Assembly (NCBI RefSeq): GCF_000178855.1
Contig: NZ_ADVG01000001.1
Location: 558,001 to 622,000, forward strand
Direction: 5' to 3'
Origin: Ktedonobacter racemifer DSM 44963
Lineage (GTDB): Bacteria; Chloroflexota; Ktedonobacteria; Ktedonobacterales; Ktedonobacteraceae
Length of the DNA: 64,000 nt
Position numbers and translations under genes: made by a program. Below are positions 1-9,033 of the stretch, piece after piece; the first letter of the stretch is position 1; every line of letters begins with the position of its first letter. Below the pieces are notes generated by a model. That model had not been told where the DNA came from, made no database searches, and was given only the letters and a program-made list of their open reading frames with translations.

Positions 1-685
1 CCACCAACGCATCACTATAGAGGTCGATCACCTTTCCTTCACGCATGGCCGTCATGGCCGTCGCCTGCTCGTCAGGTACTAATTCCATGACTGTACCTGG
101 TGTCTGTTTTACATCGGCATGTAAAACAAACTGGTTTCTCTCATTGGGGAGAAGAATGGCACAATCACGTACACCTGACGAGGCAAACTCACGCACAACC
201 GCCTGGGCCACCACCTGGAGCTGGCGCTCCATACTCGCCTCATTCGTGGTAGCGCTCACCATTTCATATAACGCACGCGTCTCGCTCTCACGCATTGTTG
301 CTTGCTGGGCACGCTGTCGCAGGGCAGCCGCTAGCTGACCAGTAAAAATAGCCGTGACCAGAAAAATGAAGAGAGCCAACCACTCCTCAGACTTGCCAAT
401 GGTAAAGGTATACAGTGGCGGGACCAGAAGATAGTCAAAAGAAAGAAAAGCAACGACTGAGGCCACCGTCGCGGCATAGAGTCCCCGCGTACTTGCCAGC
501 ACCAGCACAATAAGTAAATAGATGAGCGAGACGTTTGGAATCGTTGGATACAGTTTGAGAAGGTAGAGACACAGCGTCACTGCCAGAGAACTCAGAATTC
601 CCAGGCATGAGTCGATGATATAAAGCTGTCCCTTCTGCCCCTTATCCGCTTTGAGGAACAAAAGCTGCTCGATTATTCTTTTCAT
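1..685 (-). CDS. KdpD-like sensor protein, DUF4118 membrane domain plus start of a GAF-like domain (partial)
   Basis: The start codon is at 683-685 and the frame stays open to the window edge, so at least 228 residues are present and the C-terminus lies outside. Residues about 20-110 are hydrophobic with four candidate membrane helices. They carry the DUF4118 pattern seen in KdpD-type kinases (TRGLYAATVASV, FLSFDYLLVPP, FTIGKSEEWLAL). A coiled segment (about 115-140) then leads into a GAF-like region. From the family, a histidine kinase core would be expected downstream, but it cannot be seen here. No KdpD N-terminal Usp domain is present, so a short DUF4118/GAF kinase is more likely than true KdpD. 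The gene is divergent from the lipoprotein gene at 842. Confidence 0.75.
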   Translation of the reverse strand, partial: MKRIIEQLLFLKADKGQKGQLYIIDSCLGILSSLAVTLCLYLLKLYPTIPNVSLIYLLIVLVLASTRGLYAATVASVVAFLSFDYLLVPPLYTFTIGKSEEWLALFIFLVTAIFTGQLAAALRQRAQQATMRESETRALYEMVSATTNEASMERQLQVVAQAVVREFASSGVRDCAILLPNERNQFVLHADVKQTPGTVMELVPDEQATAMTAMREGKVIDLYSDALV

Positions 686-841
686 AGCGATGAGCCTATA
701 TACTACACAAAACCCCATCTGGGGACACAGCGCGACCTCACAATTGACTGCCAACAAGAAGCATAGCACATCTCAGAAGTAACTGTAAGCCCTGGTTAAA
801 ACGCTCTTGACCACGCGGCCCATGGCGCATATACTGCAGGC

Positions 842-2179
842 ATGAAACGACAAGATCTGGCGCTTATCGCCCTCCTGCCACTGCTGGCTAGCCTGCTCCT
901 CATTGCATGCCAACCTGGGCATGATGGAACAAAAATCATTGGCTATCTCAAAGATGGACAACTCTGGACGGTTGACGCCAATGGCGCCAATAGCTTCGCC
1001 ATCGTCAAACAAGAGGTGCCAGTCGTGGGGTATAGCTGGTCGCCCAGTCACCAGATTGTGGCCTTTCGCACGCTCGATACGGACTTCGCACATACCCCGG
1101 CCGCCAGAAGTGTCCTGGCAGAGCAGAGGCCAGGTGGCATAATACAGGATACCCCTGGCGCCGTCAGCACTGTTGGAATCGATGGTGGCACACCCATCGT
1201 TGTCGCCTTCTCCAACACAAACGCACGCTATAGCAATGCCACCTGGAATCCATCTGGGAATCGCCTCCTGCTCCGCCAAACGAGTATAGGCGATACGTTT
1301 CAGGCAGGCGATGCTACCTGGTGGCTCACCCAGAACGATCAGCCCGGTGGAATCGCCGCCAAAATCTTCCCTACCAGCTATGCGTTCCCTTCTTTTGGCT
1401 ATATGAATGATCTTGTCGCGGGAATTGCTGATAAAGGACTTTTCACCGCAACCCTGGCTGGCACACAACAACGCGCGCTCACCAACCAGGAACTCACTGG
1501 GCATCCCCTTCCTGCTGGACTCGAACGCGTGCTCTGGCAACCACAACACCAGGATACGAGTCTGCTGTACGCGCAAAGCGTGGCTTCTCAGCCCGCCTCT
1601 TCTGGACACCCGACACAGGTACAATTGATACTGCGCTCTCTGAAGGGAGAGCAACGCGTGCTGGCAACCTGCGCCTGCACGCAGTTTGCCTGGAGTCCCG
1701 ATGGCAACACGATCTTCTATACAACTGGCACCTCATTTACTATCTTACCTCTCAACCAGCAACATGCTTTCACCTTCCATGCTGATCAAGAGAGCACGCC
1801 CTCCTGGTCGCCTGATGGCCGCTTTCTCCTGCTCAATAGTCCACACAGCCTGATACTGGTCGACGTCATCCATCAACGTACCCAGACCCTCTTGAGCAGC
1901 CCCGCTGATACAGGGGGCCAGTTAGGAAACGCGGTCGATAGCAAAGCGCTGCTCCAACCCTTGCCCAATAGTCCCTGGGCAGCCGATAGCCAGCATTTCC
2001 TCTTCCTGACGCAGCAGCGTCTCTCCTGGCAGGGGAAACACCTGGCCCAGGGAGAGGGTCTTTACACTGTATCCCTGACACCTGATGGAGGTCTAGGAGC
2101 GCCTACCCTGGTCGCAACGGGCGCAATTAGCCAGCCCGGCTGGACCTACCAGGACCCCAATACCTCCTTCCTGTTTTAA
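842..2179 (+). CDS. Lipoprotein with TolB/WD40-like beta-propeller
   Basis: The 445-residue product has a type II signal peptide: a short basic start, a leucine-rich core and the lipobox LIAC at about residues 20-23, so it is probably lipid-anchored outside the membrane. The mature part repeats propeller blade signatures such as YSWSPSHQIVAF, FAWSPDGNTIFY and PSWSPDGRFLLL, the SPDG turn typical of TolB/PD40 blades. Function is unknown; such lipoproteins are usually assumed to be binding scaffolds. The ATG at 842 lacks a clear Shine-Dalgarno, but the signal peptide starting there supports it. A small acidic protein gene follows 42 nt downstream and may be cotranscribed. Confidence 0.75.
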   Translation: MKRQDLALIALLPLLASLLLIACQPGHDGTKIIGYLKDGQLWTVDANGANSFAIVKQEVPVVGYSWSPSHQIVAFRTLDTDFAHTPAARSVLAEQRPGGIIQDTPGAVSTVGIDGGTPIVVAFSNTNARYSNATWNPSGNRLLLRQTSIGDTFQAGDATWWLTQNDQPGGIAAKIFPTSYAFPSFGYMNDLVAGIADKGLFTATLAGTQQRALTNQELTGHPLPAGLERVLWQPQHQDTSLLYAQSVASQPASSGHPTQVQLILRSLKGEQRVLATCACTQFAWSPDGNTIFYTTGTSFTILPLNQQHAFTFHADQESTPSWSPDGRFLLLNSPHSLILVDVIHQRTQTLLSSPADTGGQLGNAVDSKALLQPLPNSPWAADSQHFLFLTQQRLSWQGKHLAQGEGLYTVSLTPDGGLGAPTLVATGAISQPGWTYQDPNTSFLF

Positions 2180-2221
2180 ACAAGACAAGACAAACAATAC
2201 GGAGGAAGGAAATCAACACAA

Positions 2222-2404
2222 ATGAATAAACACCAGGATGAGAGCTTTGAAGAAGATTTTGACGAGGAAGAATACGACGACATGGAGCTTCTTGAGCGGC
2301 TGGAGACGCTGCGCGAGGACATGGAGGAGCTCAATGTGCGTACACTAGACGATGTCATCCAACAGATCAAAGAACTGCACCAGAAGCTCGACGCCAAGGC
2401 ATAG
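2222..2404 (+). CDS. Small acidic protein, 60 aa
   Basis: A very acidic 60-residue protein, with a run of D/E residues between about positions 6 and 22, followed by a heptad-like region rich in Leu/Glu (LLERLETLREDMEEL, then VIQQIKELHQKL) that should form a coiled coil. A good ribosome site (GGAGGAAGG) lies upstream. I do not recognise a family. Its position just behind the propeller lipoprotein and just before a long hairpin suggests it is the last gene of a two-gene unit. Confidence 0.6.
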   Translation: MNKHQDESFEEDFDEEEYDDMELLERLETLREDMEELNVRTLDDVIQQIKELHQKLDAKA

Positions 2405-2433
2405 CCAGAAGCGTCAAGAGTGTTATAGGACGA

Positions 2434-2518
2434 CGACGCTACTAAAGTACGCGTCTACATATAAATAGTACGGGGCATCTCGTACCATTATATGTAGACG
2501 CGTACTTTAGTAGCGTCG
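2434..2518. terminator. Long hairpin between convergent genes (31-bp perfect arms)
   Basis: Positions 2434-2464 and 2488-2518 are perfect reverse complements. The 23-nt centre contains a further GTACG/CGTAC pairing. The element sits between the acidic-protein gene (+) and livF (-), so it probably stops transcription from both sides, although no strong T-run follows. The arms are much longer than in an ordinary intrinsic terminator. Confidence 0.7.
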
Positions 2519-2531
2519 GGCCACTCGATGA

Positions 2532-3239
2532 CTAGGCGCCGCCCAGGTAGGCCTGGCGCACTAGGTCGTTGGTCAAAAGGTTGGCGGCCGTATCGCTGAG
2601 CACAATCTTGCCAGTCTGCAAGACATACCCACGATCCGCCAGTTTCAAGGCCATGGAGGCATTCTGTTCAACCAGGAAGACCGTCACACCTTCGTTACGG
2701 ATACGCTGAACCGTCTCAAAGACGGTCTCCACCATAATGGGTGAGAGTCCCATTGATGGCTCGTCCATACAAATCATACGTGGATGCGACATCAGGGCGC
2801 GTGCCATGGCCAGCATCTGCTGCTCGCCACCCGACATTGTGCCTGCCGCCTGCTTCAGGCGCTCCCTTAGACGAGGAAAGATATCGCACACATGCTCCAG
2901 GTCCTGGCTAAGCTCCGCGCGGCTCTTGCGCGTGTATGCTCCCATCTCCAGGTTCTCCAGCACCGACATGCGCGGGAAGATGCGCCTGGCCTCAGGAACT
3001 AACGCCAGGCCAGAAGCAACAATATCGCCCGTCAAACGGCGCTCGATGGGCTTGCCATCGAAGAGGATAGAGCCACCGCGTGGGCGCACCAGGCCAAAAA
3101 TGGTTTTCATAGTCGTGGTCTTGCCCGCCGCGTTCGCGCCTAGCAGACAGACGATCTCGCCTTTCTGCACCTCCAAGGACACCTCGTGGAGCACCTGGCT
3201 GGGACCATAAAATGTATTGACATTGCTGAGTTGTAACAT
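2532..3239 (-). CDS. livF: Branched-chain amino-acid ABC transporter ATPase LivF
   Basis: One of the two cytoplasmic ATPases of a liv-type high-affinity amino-acid importer. The start is the ATG at 3237-3239, one base beyond the livG stop; in-frame codons further upstream lie inside livG. The 235-residue length suits the family. The Walker A is GANAAGKTT (family usually GxNGAGKTT), the signature is MSGGEQQMLAMARAL and the Walker B is ICMDEPSMGLSP. The short helical domain and PSMGLSPIMVE are typical of LivF rather than LivG. It is the last gene of the leftward liv operon. Confidence 0.93.
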   Translation of the reverse strand: MLQLSNVNTFYGPSQVLHEVSLEVQKGEIVCLLGANAAGKTTTMKTIFGLVRPRGGSILFDGKPIERRLTGDIVASGLALVPEARRIFPRMSVLENLEMGAYTRKSRAELSQDLEHVCDIFPRLRERLKQAAGTMSGGEQQMLAMARALMSHPRMICMDEPSMGLSPIMVETVFETVQRIRNEGVTVFLVEQNASMALKLADRGYVLQTGKIVLSDTAANLLTNDLVRQAYLGGA

Positions 3240-3240
3240 C

Positions 3241-4110
3241 CTACTTGACCTCATGCTCTTCTGTCTGTTCTGGCTCCTCAGCGGACTGCCCCAGGTACGC
3301 GGCAATAACCTTCTTATCGCGGCGCACCTCTTCGGGGAGGCCCTCGGCGATCTTGCGCCCATAGTCGAGCACCACAATACGATCTGAAATGCCCATCGTG
3401 ACCGCCAGCTTATGCTCGATCAAGAGAATCGCGAGGCCCAATTCTTCGCGCAGGCGCCGTACATAACCCACCGCCTCCAAGGTCTCGGCCTCGTTCATAC
3501 CAGCCGTCGGCTCGTCGAGCAGCAAGAGTTTAGGCTTCGCGGCCAACGCGCGCGCGATCTCAACACGCCTGCGCTCCGCATAAGAGAGGTTAATAACATA
3601 CTCATCTTGCCGATCCACCAGGGAGGAGCCAAAGAAGCTCAACAGCTCTATAGCCCGTTCGCGTGCAGCCTCTTCTTCCTGGCGCACACGCCGAGTACGA
3701 AAAAGCGAACCCAGGACACTGGCCTTCAGTTGCGTATGCTGCCCCACCAGGACATTCTCCAGCACCGTCATATTATTGAAGAGGCGAATGTTCTGGAAGG
3801 TACGGGCGATACCACGCACCAGTACCTGGTCGGGATTCAGGCCCACAATAGACTTCCCTTCCAGGGTAATCTCGCCCTTTGTTGGCCGATAAATCCCAGT
3901 AATCAGGTTAAAAACGGTCGTTTTGCCGGCACCATTGGGACCAATCACACTCACAATTTCCCCAGGCCGCACAAACAGGTCAAGGTCGCCGACAGCGGTC
4001 AGGCCACCAAAGGCCTTGCTGACGTTATTCAACGCCAGCAAGGCTTCGCCTGTCACAGGCTCAGAGGGCGTGCCTTCAACACGTTCTGCTTGCATTTCAC
4101 TCATCCTCAT
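3241..4110 (-). CDS. livG: Branched-chain amino-acid ABC transporter ATPase LivG
   Basis: The second ATPase of the liv importer. Walker A is GPNGAGKTT, the signature is LSYAERRRVEIARAL (the LSY variant typical of LivG), and Walker B is LLLDEPTAGMNEAE. LivG-specific FQNIRLFNNMTVLENV follows Walker A. The N-terminus has about 25 extra residues before the fold and the C-terminus has an acidic tail (EEPEQTEEHE). Either ATG 4108-4110 or ATG 4102-4104 could start it. The second has the better spacing from AGGAG. The livM stop is about 15 nt upstream. Confidence 0.93.
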   Translation of the reverse strand: MRMSEMQAERVEGTPSEPVTGEALLALNNVSKAFGGLTAVGDLDLFVRPGEIVSVIGPNGAGKTTVFNLITGIYRPTKGEITLEGKSIVGLNPDQVLVRGIARTFQNIRLFNNMTVLENVLVGQHTQLKASVLGSLFRTRRVRQEEEAARERAIELLSFFGSSLVDRQDEYVINLSYAERRRVEIARALAAKPKLLLLDEPTAGMNEAETLEAVGYVRRLREELGLAILLIEHKLAVTMGISDRIVVLDYGRKIAEGLPEEVRRDKKVIAAYLGQSAEEPEQTEEHEVK

Positions 4111-4125
4111 GCTCCTGCTACTGAC

Positions 4126-6111
4126 TTATTCAACACGCACGCCTTCTTCAAAATCGGTTGTGCCCGGAGGAACCTCCAGGGCATCTCCGGCATCCGCCTC
4201 TGGAATCTTCTCCTCCTCATGGTGCAACTCGCGCCTACGACGCGCACTTGGAATCAAGCCCTCTGGTCGATAAATTACGATCAGGACCAGGATGACACCA
4301 AAGATCAAGCCGCGAATATTACTAAAGGCAAAGTTGGGAAGCGTTTTGAACACATGTAGAATATTGTTGGGGTCGGCCGCTAGCGTATCCAGTTGTCCCA
4401 AAATTTGCAGGTTGATCGCGTAGACGGCGATAGCGCCTACGACCACACCAGGAATGCTCCCCAGGCCACCAATGACCACCATGGCCAGGTAGATGATCGA
4501 GTCGCTGAAATTGAAGTTATCAGGCGAGACCGTTCCCAGTTTGGCAGCGTGATAGGCGCCCGCGATACCTGAGAAGAAGGCACCCGCGCCAAAGGCGAGC
4601 AGTTTGGTGTTCACCAGATTAATACCAGAGGAAGAGGCGGCGATCTCATCTTCGCGAATGGCGATCCAGGCGCGTCCCAGGCGTGAGTCGCGCAGGCGCA
4701 AATTGGCGAAGACACACAGGGCGATCAGCGCCAGAATCAGGTAGTAGTAGGGACCCGCGGTAATCGAGGTCCAGCTCACGCCTGGGAAAGCTGGCGAGTA
4801 GACACCAACGATACCATTGATGCCATTGGTGTACTTATCCAGTTCTTTAAAGATCACCGGGACGATCTCACCAAAGCCCAGCGTTACAATCGCCAGGTAG
4901 TCACCGCGCAGGCGCAGAGTAGGCGCACCCAGAATCACGCCCCACAGGGCCGCGATCAAGGCCGCCACAATGACCATGGGCCAGAAGAGCCAGGCCCAGG
5001 TGGTAGGCGCAATCGTAATGCCCGTCACAATCTGGAACTGAGAGGAGCCAAAGAAGCCCCAGACATAGGAGCCAATGGCGAAGAAGGCGACATAGCCCAG
5101 GTCCAGCAGGCCCGCGAAGCCAACCACGATGTTCAAACCCAGCGCCAGGATCACATAGTACCCAGCATCGCCGTACGCCGCCAGGCGTCCATCCGTACCA
5201 TAGCCAAACAGGAGTGGGTCCAACACGGGATAGAAGAGCGCGAACGCCACAATCAACACCATATAGAAGCGTTGCGCCCCCTGGCTCAGCAGTGGCAGGT
5301 CAGTGGGCACAATCTCACGGATCTTCTCCTTCGCCCGAGAGAGAGAGAGGACGGCAATCTGGCGCTCTGTACGTTTGGCCGCACCATTCCCATTCGTGCC
5401 ATTCGCGCTGGCCTGAAGTGACCGGCGCATCGCGAGTCTACCACCAAGACGACCCAGGAAATAGCCTGCCACTGGCAGCAAGATCGTGCGTGCGACGATC
5501 CATATCAGCAACGTATTGGGAATAGAGCCAGCGATGTAGTAGACAATATCGAGCACCAGAGAGACCAGAGCAAAAGCGAGGGCAAACCAGAGGCCTGCCG
5601 CAGTAGCCTGCTGCACGCGCTGCGCACGCCTCTCCTCGGTCAGGATATCCAGGCTGGCCTGAGGGGCTGGAGGCACATATTTGAGCGCCTGGCGAATCCT
5701 GGTGCGTCCAAAGGCATAGAGGCCCCAGACGATGATGCTGGCAGCCATTCCCATAATCAGGCCCAGGGCCTGGATCAGCAGCAGGGGAGCCACCACCTGG
5801 AAGAGCATATCGATCCAGAGCTCGCTCATGCCACGGCGTCCACTATCAGCAGCGACCAAATAGCCTACCAGCGCGATAATCGTCAGGTATAACAGCCCGA
5901 TAAAGACAGTGGCCTCGATCAGCGAGGGCCAATCTGCGAACGGAAGTATAGCCTCCCCCGGAGAGACATAGCTCAAAAAGACGTTGTTGATAATGCCTTC
6001 GCCACTCCAGACAAAGGTAAACACCGCAAGCGGGATGAGAAGCGCGATGACCCACTTGAGCAACAACTTTCGTGTCTCGGGTGGAGGAAGAAGCATACGA
6101 GCAGACAACAT
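4126..6111 (-). CDS. livM: Branched-chain amino-acid ABC transporter permease LivM with large N-terminal membrane extension
   Basis: Residues about 275-640 form a normal LivM permease, with ALGLNIVVGFAGLLDLGYVAFFAIG, the EAA-like loop RLGRAWIAIREDEIAASSSGIN, and a final helix FGVILVLIVIYRPEGL. The full protein is 661 residues, against roughly 300-420 usual for LivM. The first ~270 residues add several hydrophobic helices (WVIALLIPLAVFTFVW, ATVFIGLLYLTIIALVGYL, LLLIQALGLIMGM and others) and a charged linker. The GAGGTGAGG ribosome site directly before ATG 6109-6111 supports this long start. The role of the extension is unknown. Confidence 0.9.
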   Translation of the reverse strand: MLSARMLLPPPETRKLLLKWVIALLIPLAVFTFVWSGEGIINNVFLSYVSPGEAILPFADWPSLIEATVFIGLLYLTIIALVGYLVAADSGRRGMSELWIDMLFQVVAPLLLIQALGLIMGMAASIIVWGLYAFGRTRIRQALKYVPPAPQASLDILTEERRAQRVQQATAAGLWFALAFALVSLVLDIVYYIAGSIPNTLLIWIVARTILLPVAGYFLGRLGGRLAMRRSLQASANGTNGNGAAKRTERQIAVLSLSRAKEKIREIVPTDLPLLSQGAQRFYMVLIVAFALFYPVLDPLLFGYGTDGRLAAYGDAGYYVILALGLNIVVGFAGLLDLGYVAFFAIGSYVWGFFGSSQFQIVTGITIAPTTWAWLFWPMVIVAALIAALWGVILGAPTLRLRGDYLAIVTLGFGEIVPVIFKELDKYTNGINGIVGVYSPAFPGVSWTSITAGPYYYLILALIALCVFANLRLRDSRLGRAWIAIREDEIAASSSGINLVNTKLLAFGAGAFFSGIAGAYHAAKLGTVSPDNFNFSDSIIYLAMVVIGGLGSIPGVVVGAIAVYAINLQILGQLDTLAADPNNILHVFKTLPNFAFSNIRGLIFGVILVLIVIYRPEGLIPSARRRRELHHEEEKIPEADAGDALEVPPGTTDFEEGVRVE

Positions 6112-6164
6112 AACCTCACCTCATAAGAGAATAGGAAGACAGCAAGAGCATTTCTAGTCTCTGT

Positions 6165-7178
6165 CTAGACCTTTTCAGGTGTTTGCTGACCCAACAAGCC
6201 CGAGGGACGAAACACCAGGATCAGGATCAGGATGGCGAAGATAACGGCACGCGTCCAGGCTCCACCACCATGGGGAAGGCCAAAGCCATAGACATTGGAG
6301 TCGGGGATAAAGGACGTCATCGCCTCGATGACGCCGATAAAAAGGCCGCCAAGCATGGCACCTCGAATATTACCGATACCACCTAAGACCGCGGCAATAA
6401 AGGCAACCAGGCCATAATCGAAGCCAATAGAATAAATGGTGTTGCCATACTGCAAGCCATAGATAAAGCCTGCCGCACCAGCCAGCGCCGCGCCAATAAA
6501 GAAGGTCATTGAAATGACGCGGTCGACATTCACGCCCATTAAAGCTGCGGCCTCGCGATCCTGGGCCACGGCGCGCATTGCACGACCCATCTTTGTGCGT
6601 GACACCAGCCACTGCAACGCGATCATCAGCACAACCGCCATAATGATATCGAGCAGGTTATTGCTTGTGATAATAACAGTATCCGCAGGCCTGGCAAGAC
6701 AGGTCACATGAGGAGGAAAGACAGAATCGAGCGAGATAGGCCAGAGGCAGTAGTCATAACGAGGGAAGATTTGTGGAAAGCGAACAAAGTTAATGCCATT
6801 CCAGAGCTTGCCAATATCCTCAAGGATCAAGGAGACACCGATAGCCGAGATCAGCGGGGCTAAGCGGGGAGCATTGCGTAGGGGCCGGTAGGCAATACGC
6901 TCGATTAATACGCCCAACACCGCGCAGCCAAGCATAGCAAAGAGGCACGATACAATCAATAAGCCTGCCAACGCGAGTCCAGTGGGGTGAGAGCTTCCAG
7001 TCACGCCCATCAAAGTCAACGCCGCAATAGCAAGCATCGAGCCGATCATGAAGATATCGCCATGCGCGAAGTTGATCAGCTCAATAATACCATAGACCAT
7101 GGTATATCCTAGCGCGATTAGGGCATAAATCGCGCCCGCCACCAGGCCAATCGTCAGGACTTGAAAAAAGTGTATCAT
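6165..7178 (-). CDS. livH: Branched-chain amino-acid ABC transporter permease LivH
   Basis: The partner permease of LivM. Starting at ATG 7176-7178, with GGAG upstream, it begins MIHFFQVLTIGLVAGAIYAL; the in-frame codons further upstream are poorly placed. It carries the LivH hallmarks LGYTMVYGIIELINFAHGD near the N-terminus and GRAMRAVAQDREAAALMGVN in the cytoplasmic loop, followed by the helix-rich C-terminus ending FRPSGLLGQQ. A loop at about residues 130-165 contains extra residues with two cysteines. livM follows 53 nt downstream. Confidence 0.92.
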   Translation of the reverse strand: MIHFFQVLTIGLVAGAIYALIALGYTMVYGIIELINFAHGDIFMIGSMLAIAALTLMGVTGSSHPTGLALAGLLIVSCLFAMLGCAVLGVLIERIAYRPLRNAPRLAPLISAIGVSLILEDIGKLWNGINFVRFPQIFPRYDYCLWPISLDSVFPPHVTCLARPADTVIITSNNLLDIIMAVVLMIALQWLVSRTKMGRAMRAVAQDREAAALMGVNVDRVISMTFFIGAALAGAAGFIYGLQYGNTIYSIGFDYGLVAFIAAVLGGIGNIRGAMLGGLFIGVIEAMTSFIPDSNVYGFGLPHGGGAWTRAVIFAILILILVFRPSGLLGQQTPEKV

Positions 7179-7244
7179 GTACGTCTTTTCTCCGTCTTTG
7201 TCAAAGAGAGGCACACGCCTTCAGGGAGTAACCCTCAATAGCAA

Positions 7245-7385
7245 AGGAGGAGTAGCCACAGATCAACACCTGTCGCTGACTCCCCCCAGCGTCGTTCATA
7301 GCTACCTACATCCTTGGGTAGCCGATTGCGCCTTGTCCAAGCTTCGTTGCAAAAGTGAAGGAGCAGAGCATCCTCTACTCCTCCT
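7245..7385 (-). promoter_or_regulatory. Structured spacer between the liv binding-protein gene and livH
   Basis: The 224-nt gap between the two genes contains an 11-bp inverted repeat, AGGAGGAGTAG at 7245-7255 against CTACTCCTCCT at 7375-7385. Nested inside is a hairpin, GCTACC/GGTAGC, near 7300-7323. A structure here could stabilise the binding-protein transcript or attenuate read-through into the permease genes, as is common in ABC operons. That role is inferred only from position. Confidence 0.4.
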
Positions 7386-7402
7386 GACATATGCGCCTGC
7401 TC

Positions 7403-8728
7403 TTATTTCGCGGCAATCTGATCAATAAACTTGAAGTCAGGTTTGCTGTTGACGTCGGCGACCTGGTAGATGGAGATGACCTTGTTGGTAGTATCACCAT
7501 TCTTATCAAAGGTATGGTGGCCAGTGATACCATTGTAGTCGGTCTTCATCATCGCGTCGATGACGGCCTGGCGGAAGGTCTTGGCACCGGCGGAATCGTT
7601 GGAGTCCTTTGGTGTCTTGGCCCCGCTATCAATGGCGCTCTTAATGGCATTGAGCAGCACCTTCATGCAGTCATAGCCACCCGCGCTATAGGCACCGTAC
7701 TGGTCCGCGCCATAGGCTTTGTCATAGTTGTCGATAAAGCTCTTGGCGGCGGGAAGCACGGTCTCGTTAACCTTCGCGACGGTGCCATAGGTTGCGCCGC
7801 CCTTGGTGCCGATGGCCTGCGCGAAGGCGGTGGTCACGATACCATCACCACCAGCAAAGGCCAGGTTCGCGGTACCGGAGTCGTTCAGCAACTGCTGGCG
7901 CAACTGCGTGCCGCCCTGGCTATCGGTACCACCATAGAAGACGACATCGGGATTGGCGGCTTTGACATTGGCGACGGTACCGCCGTAGTCATTGCTCTTC
8001 TGCTTGCTCTCGCGGTTGCCCACGATAGTGCCACCCAGCTTCTGCCATTCCTGGACGAAGACATTAGCGATACCGACACCGTAGACGGTCGTATCATCTA
8101 CCACATAGGCCTTCTTCAAGCCCTTCTTCTGGAAGAGAAAGTCAGCGATCACGCTCCCCTGGTGATCATCAGTGGTAGCCAGGCGGAAATAGGTCACTTT
8201 ACCAGAGGGACGCAGCGTCGGGACTTTGTCCTGCGCACCGGTACACCCTACGTTCGCGCCTTCCTGGGTCAGGCACTGGTTGGTGTTGGAGGGACTGATA
8301 AGGACAATGGGAGCCTGGTTCGCGACCGGCATCTCAGCCTGGGCGACCGCGCTATTGAAGGGGCCAACAATGCCAGCAACCAGCGCATCACCGATCAGTT
8401 CGGTCACATTCTTTTTGCCGGTATCTGGATCATTAACACCCTGCGCGCCCACGTCGTCCTTGGGCACAAATTGCAGTGTGTAGCCGGGGATTAAATTCTT
8501 GGACTCATTAACTGCCAATTCTGCGCCGTTCTGAGCAGGTTTACCATTGGCGGTATCCTGGCCAGAGGCGGGAAAGTCGGTTGCCACTTTGATGGTGGTT
8601 GAGCCAGAACCACCACCGTTTGAGCCTGTGGTAGCAGTCCCGGGGCCGCAAGCCGCCAGGATCGCCAGCAACAGCGGAACACCCAACGCCAGGGCACACA
8701 TCCGTGTCCAACGTTTTTGCATACGCAC
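7403..8728 (-). CDS. Branched-chain amino-acid-type ABC transporter substrate-binding lipoprotein
   Basis: First gene of the liv operon. The product (about 441 residues) has a signal peptide with the lipobox LAAC at about residues 24-27, then a low-complexity Gly/Ser/Thr linker. The periplasmic-binding type I fold follows (TTIKVATDFPASGQD, VAGIVGPFNSAVAQAEMPVANQ, KKAYVVDDTTVYGVGIANVF, NPDVVFYGGTDSQGG). An AAGGAGG sequence precedes both GTG 8726-8728 and ATG 8720-8722; the GTG has the tighter spacing. Branched-chain amino acids are the family default substrate, but related proteins bind amides or urea, so the substrate is not certain. Confidence 0.88.
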   Translation of the reverse strand: MRMQKRWTRMCALALGVPLLLAILAACGPGTATTGSNGGGSGSTTIKVATDFPASGQDTANGKPAQNGAELAVNESKNLIPGYTLQFVPKDDVGAQGVNDPDTGKKNVTELIGDALVAGIVGPFNSAVAQAEMPVANQAPIVLISPSNTNQCLTQEGANVGCTGAQDKVPTLRPSGKVTYFRLATTDDHQGSVIADFLFQKKGLKKAYVVDDTTVYGVGIANVFVQEWQKLGGTIVGNRESKQKSNDYGGTVANVKAANPDVVFYGGTDSQGGTQLRQQLLNDSGTANLAFAGGDGIVTTAFAQAIGTKGGATYGTVAKVNETVLPAAKSFIDNYDKAYGADQYGAYSAGGYDCMKVLLNAIKSAIDSGAKTPKDSNDSAGAKTFRQAVIDAMMKTDYNGITGHHTFDKNGDTTNKVISIYQVADVNSKPDFKFIDQIAAK

Positions 8729-9033
8729 GTTAGCCTCCTTAGAAATAGCACTTATCCTTCATGCCACATCGAGAACTATGGAAGTAGGACACCATGGAAG
8801 CAAGCATTCTACGCCAGGCAGATGATAAAAAACGACTGGCCATAGATCGGCTCCAGTGACCTCTTTGATAAGAATTACGTTCTTCAAACCGTAAATCTCA
8901 CCAAACCTTTCAGGTTCCCTTATCTTTATCCCTCCGAAAAGCCATTTCTCTCTACGTGAAACAACACAAACCAATCGCGCCTACTCGCGCAGAGAAATGC
9001 CTTTCAATATGAAACTAAGCTAAGGTTGCGACG
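8729..9033 (-). promoter_or_regulatory. Long untranslated leader of the liv operon
   Basis: About 300 nt separate the predicted transcription start (near 9027) from the binding-protein start codon. No conserved riboswitch family is recognisable by eye. An open frame at 8759-8974 shows no family features and no convincing ribosome site. The leader ends with the strong AAGGAGG site. Confidence 0.45.

Noticed and set aside
2434..2518. CRISPR repeat or array
   Set aside because: The repeated sequence is a single inverted repeat, not direct repeats with spacers; no CRISPR array was noticed anywhere in the window.
7391..8494. Long plus-strand open frame of 367 codons
   Set aside because: It lies entirely antisense to the liv binding-protein gene, whose signal peptide and fold are clear; the frame is a codon-bias shadow.
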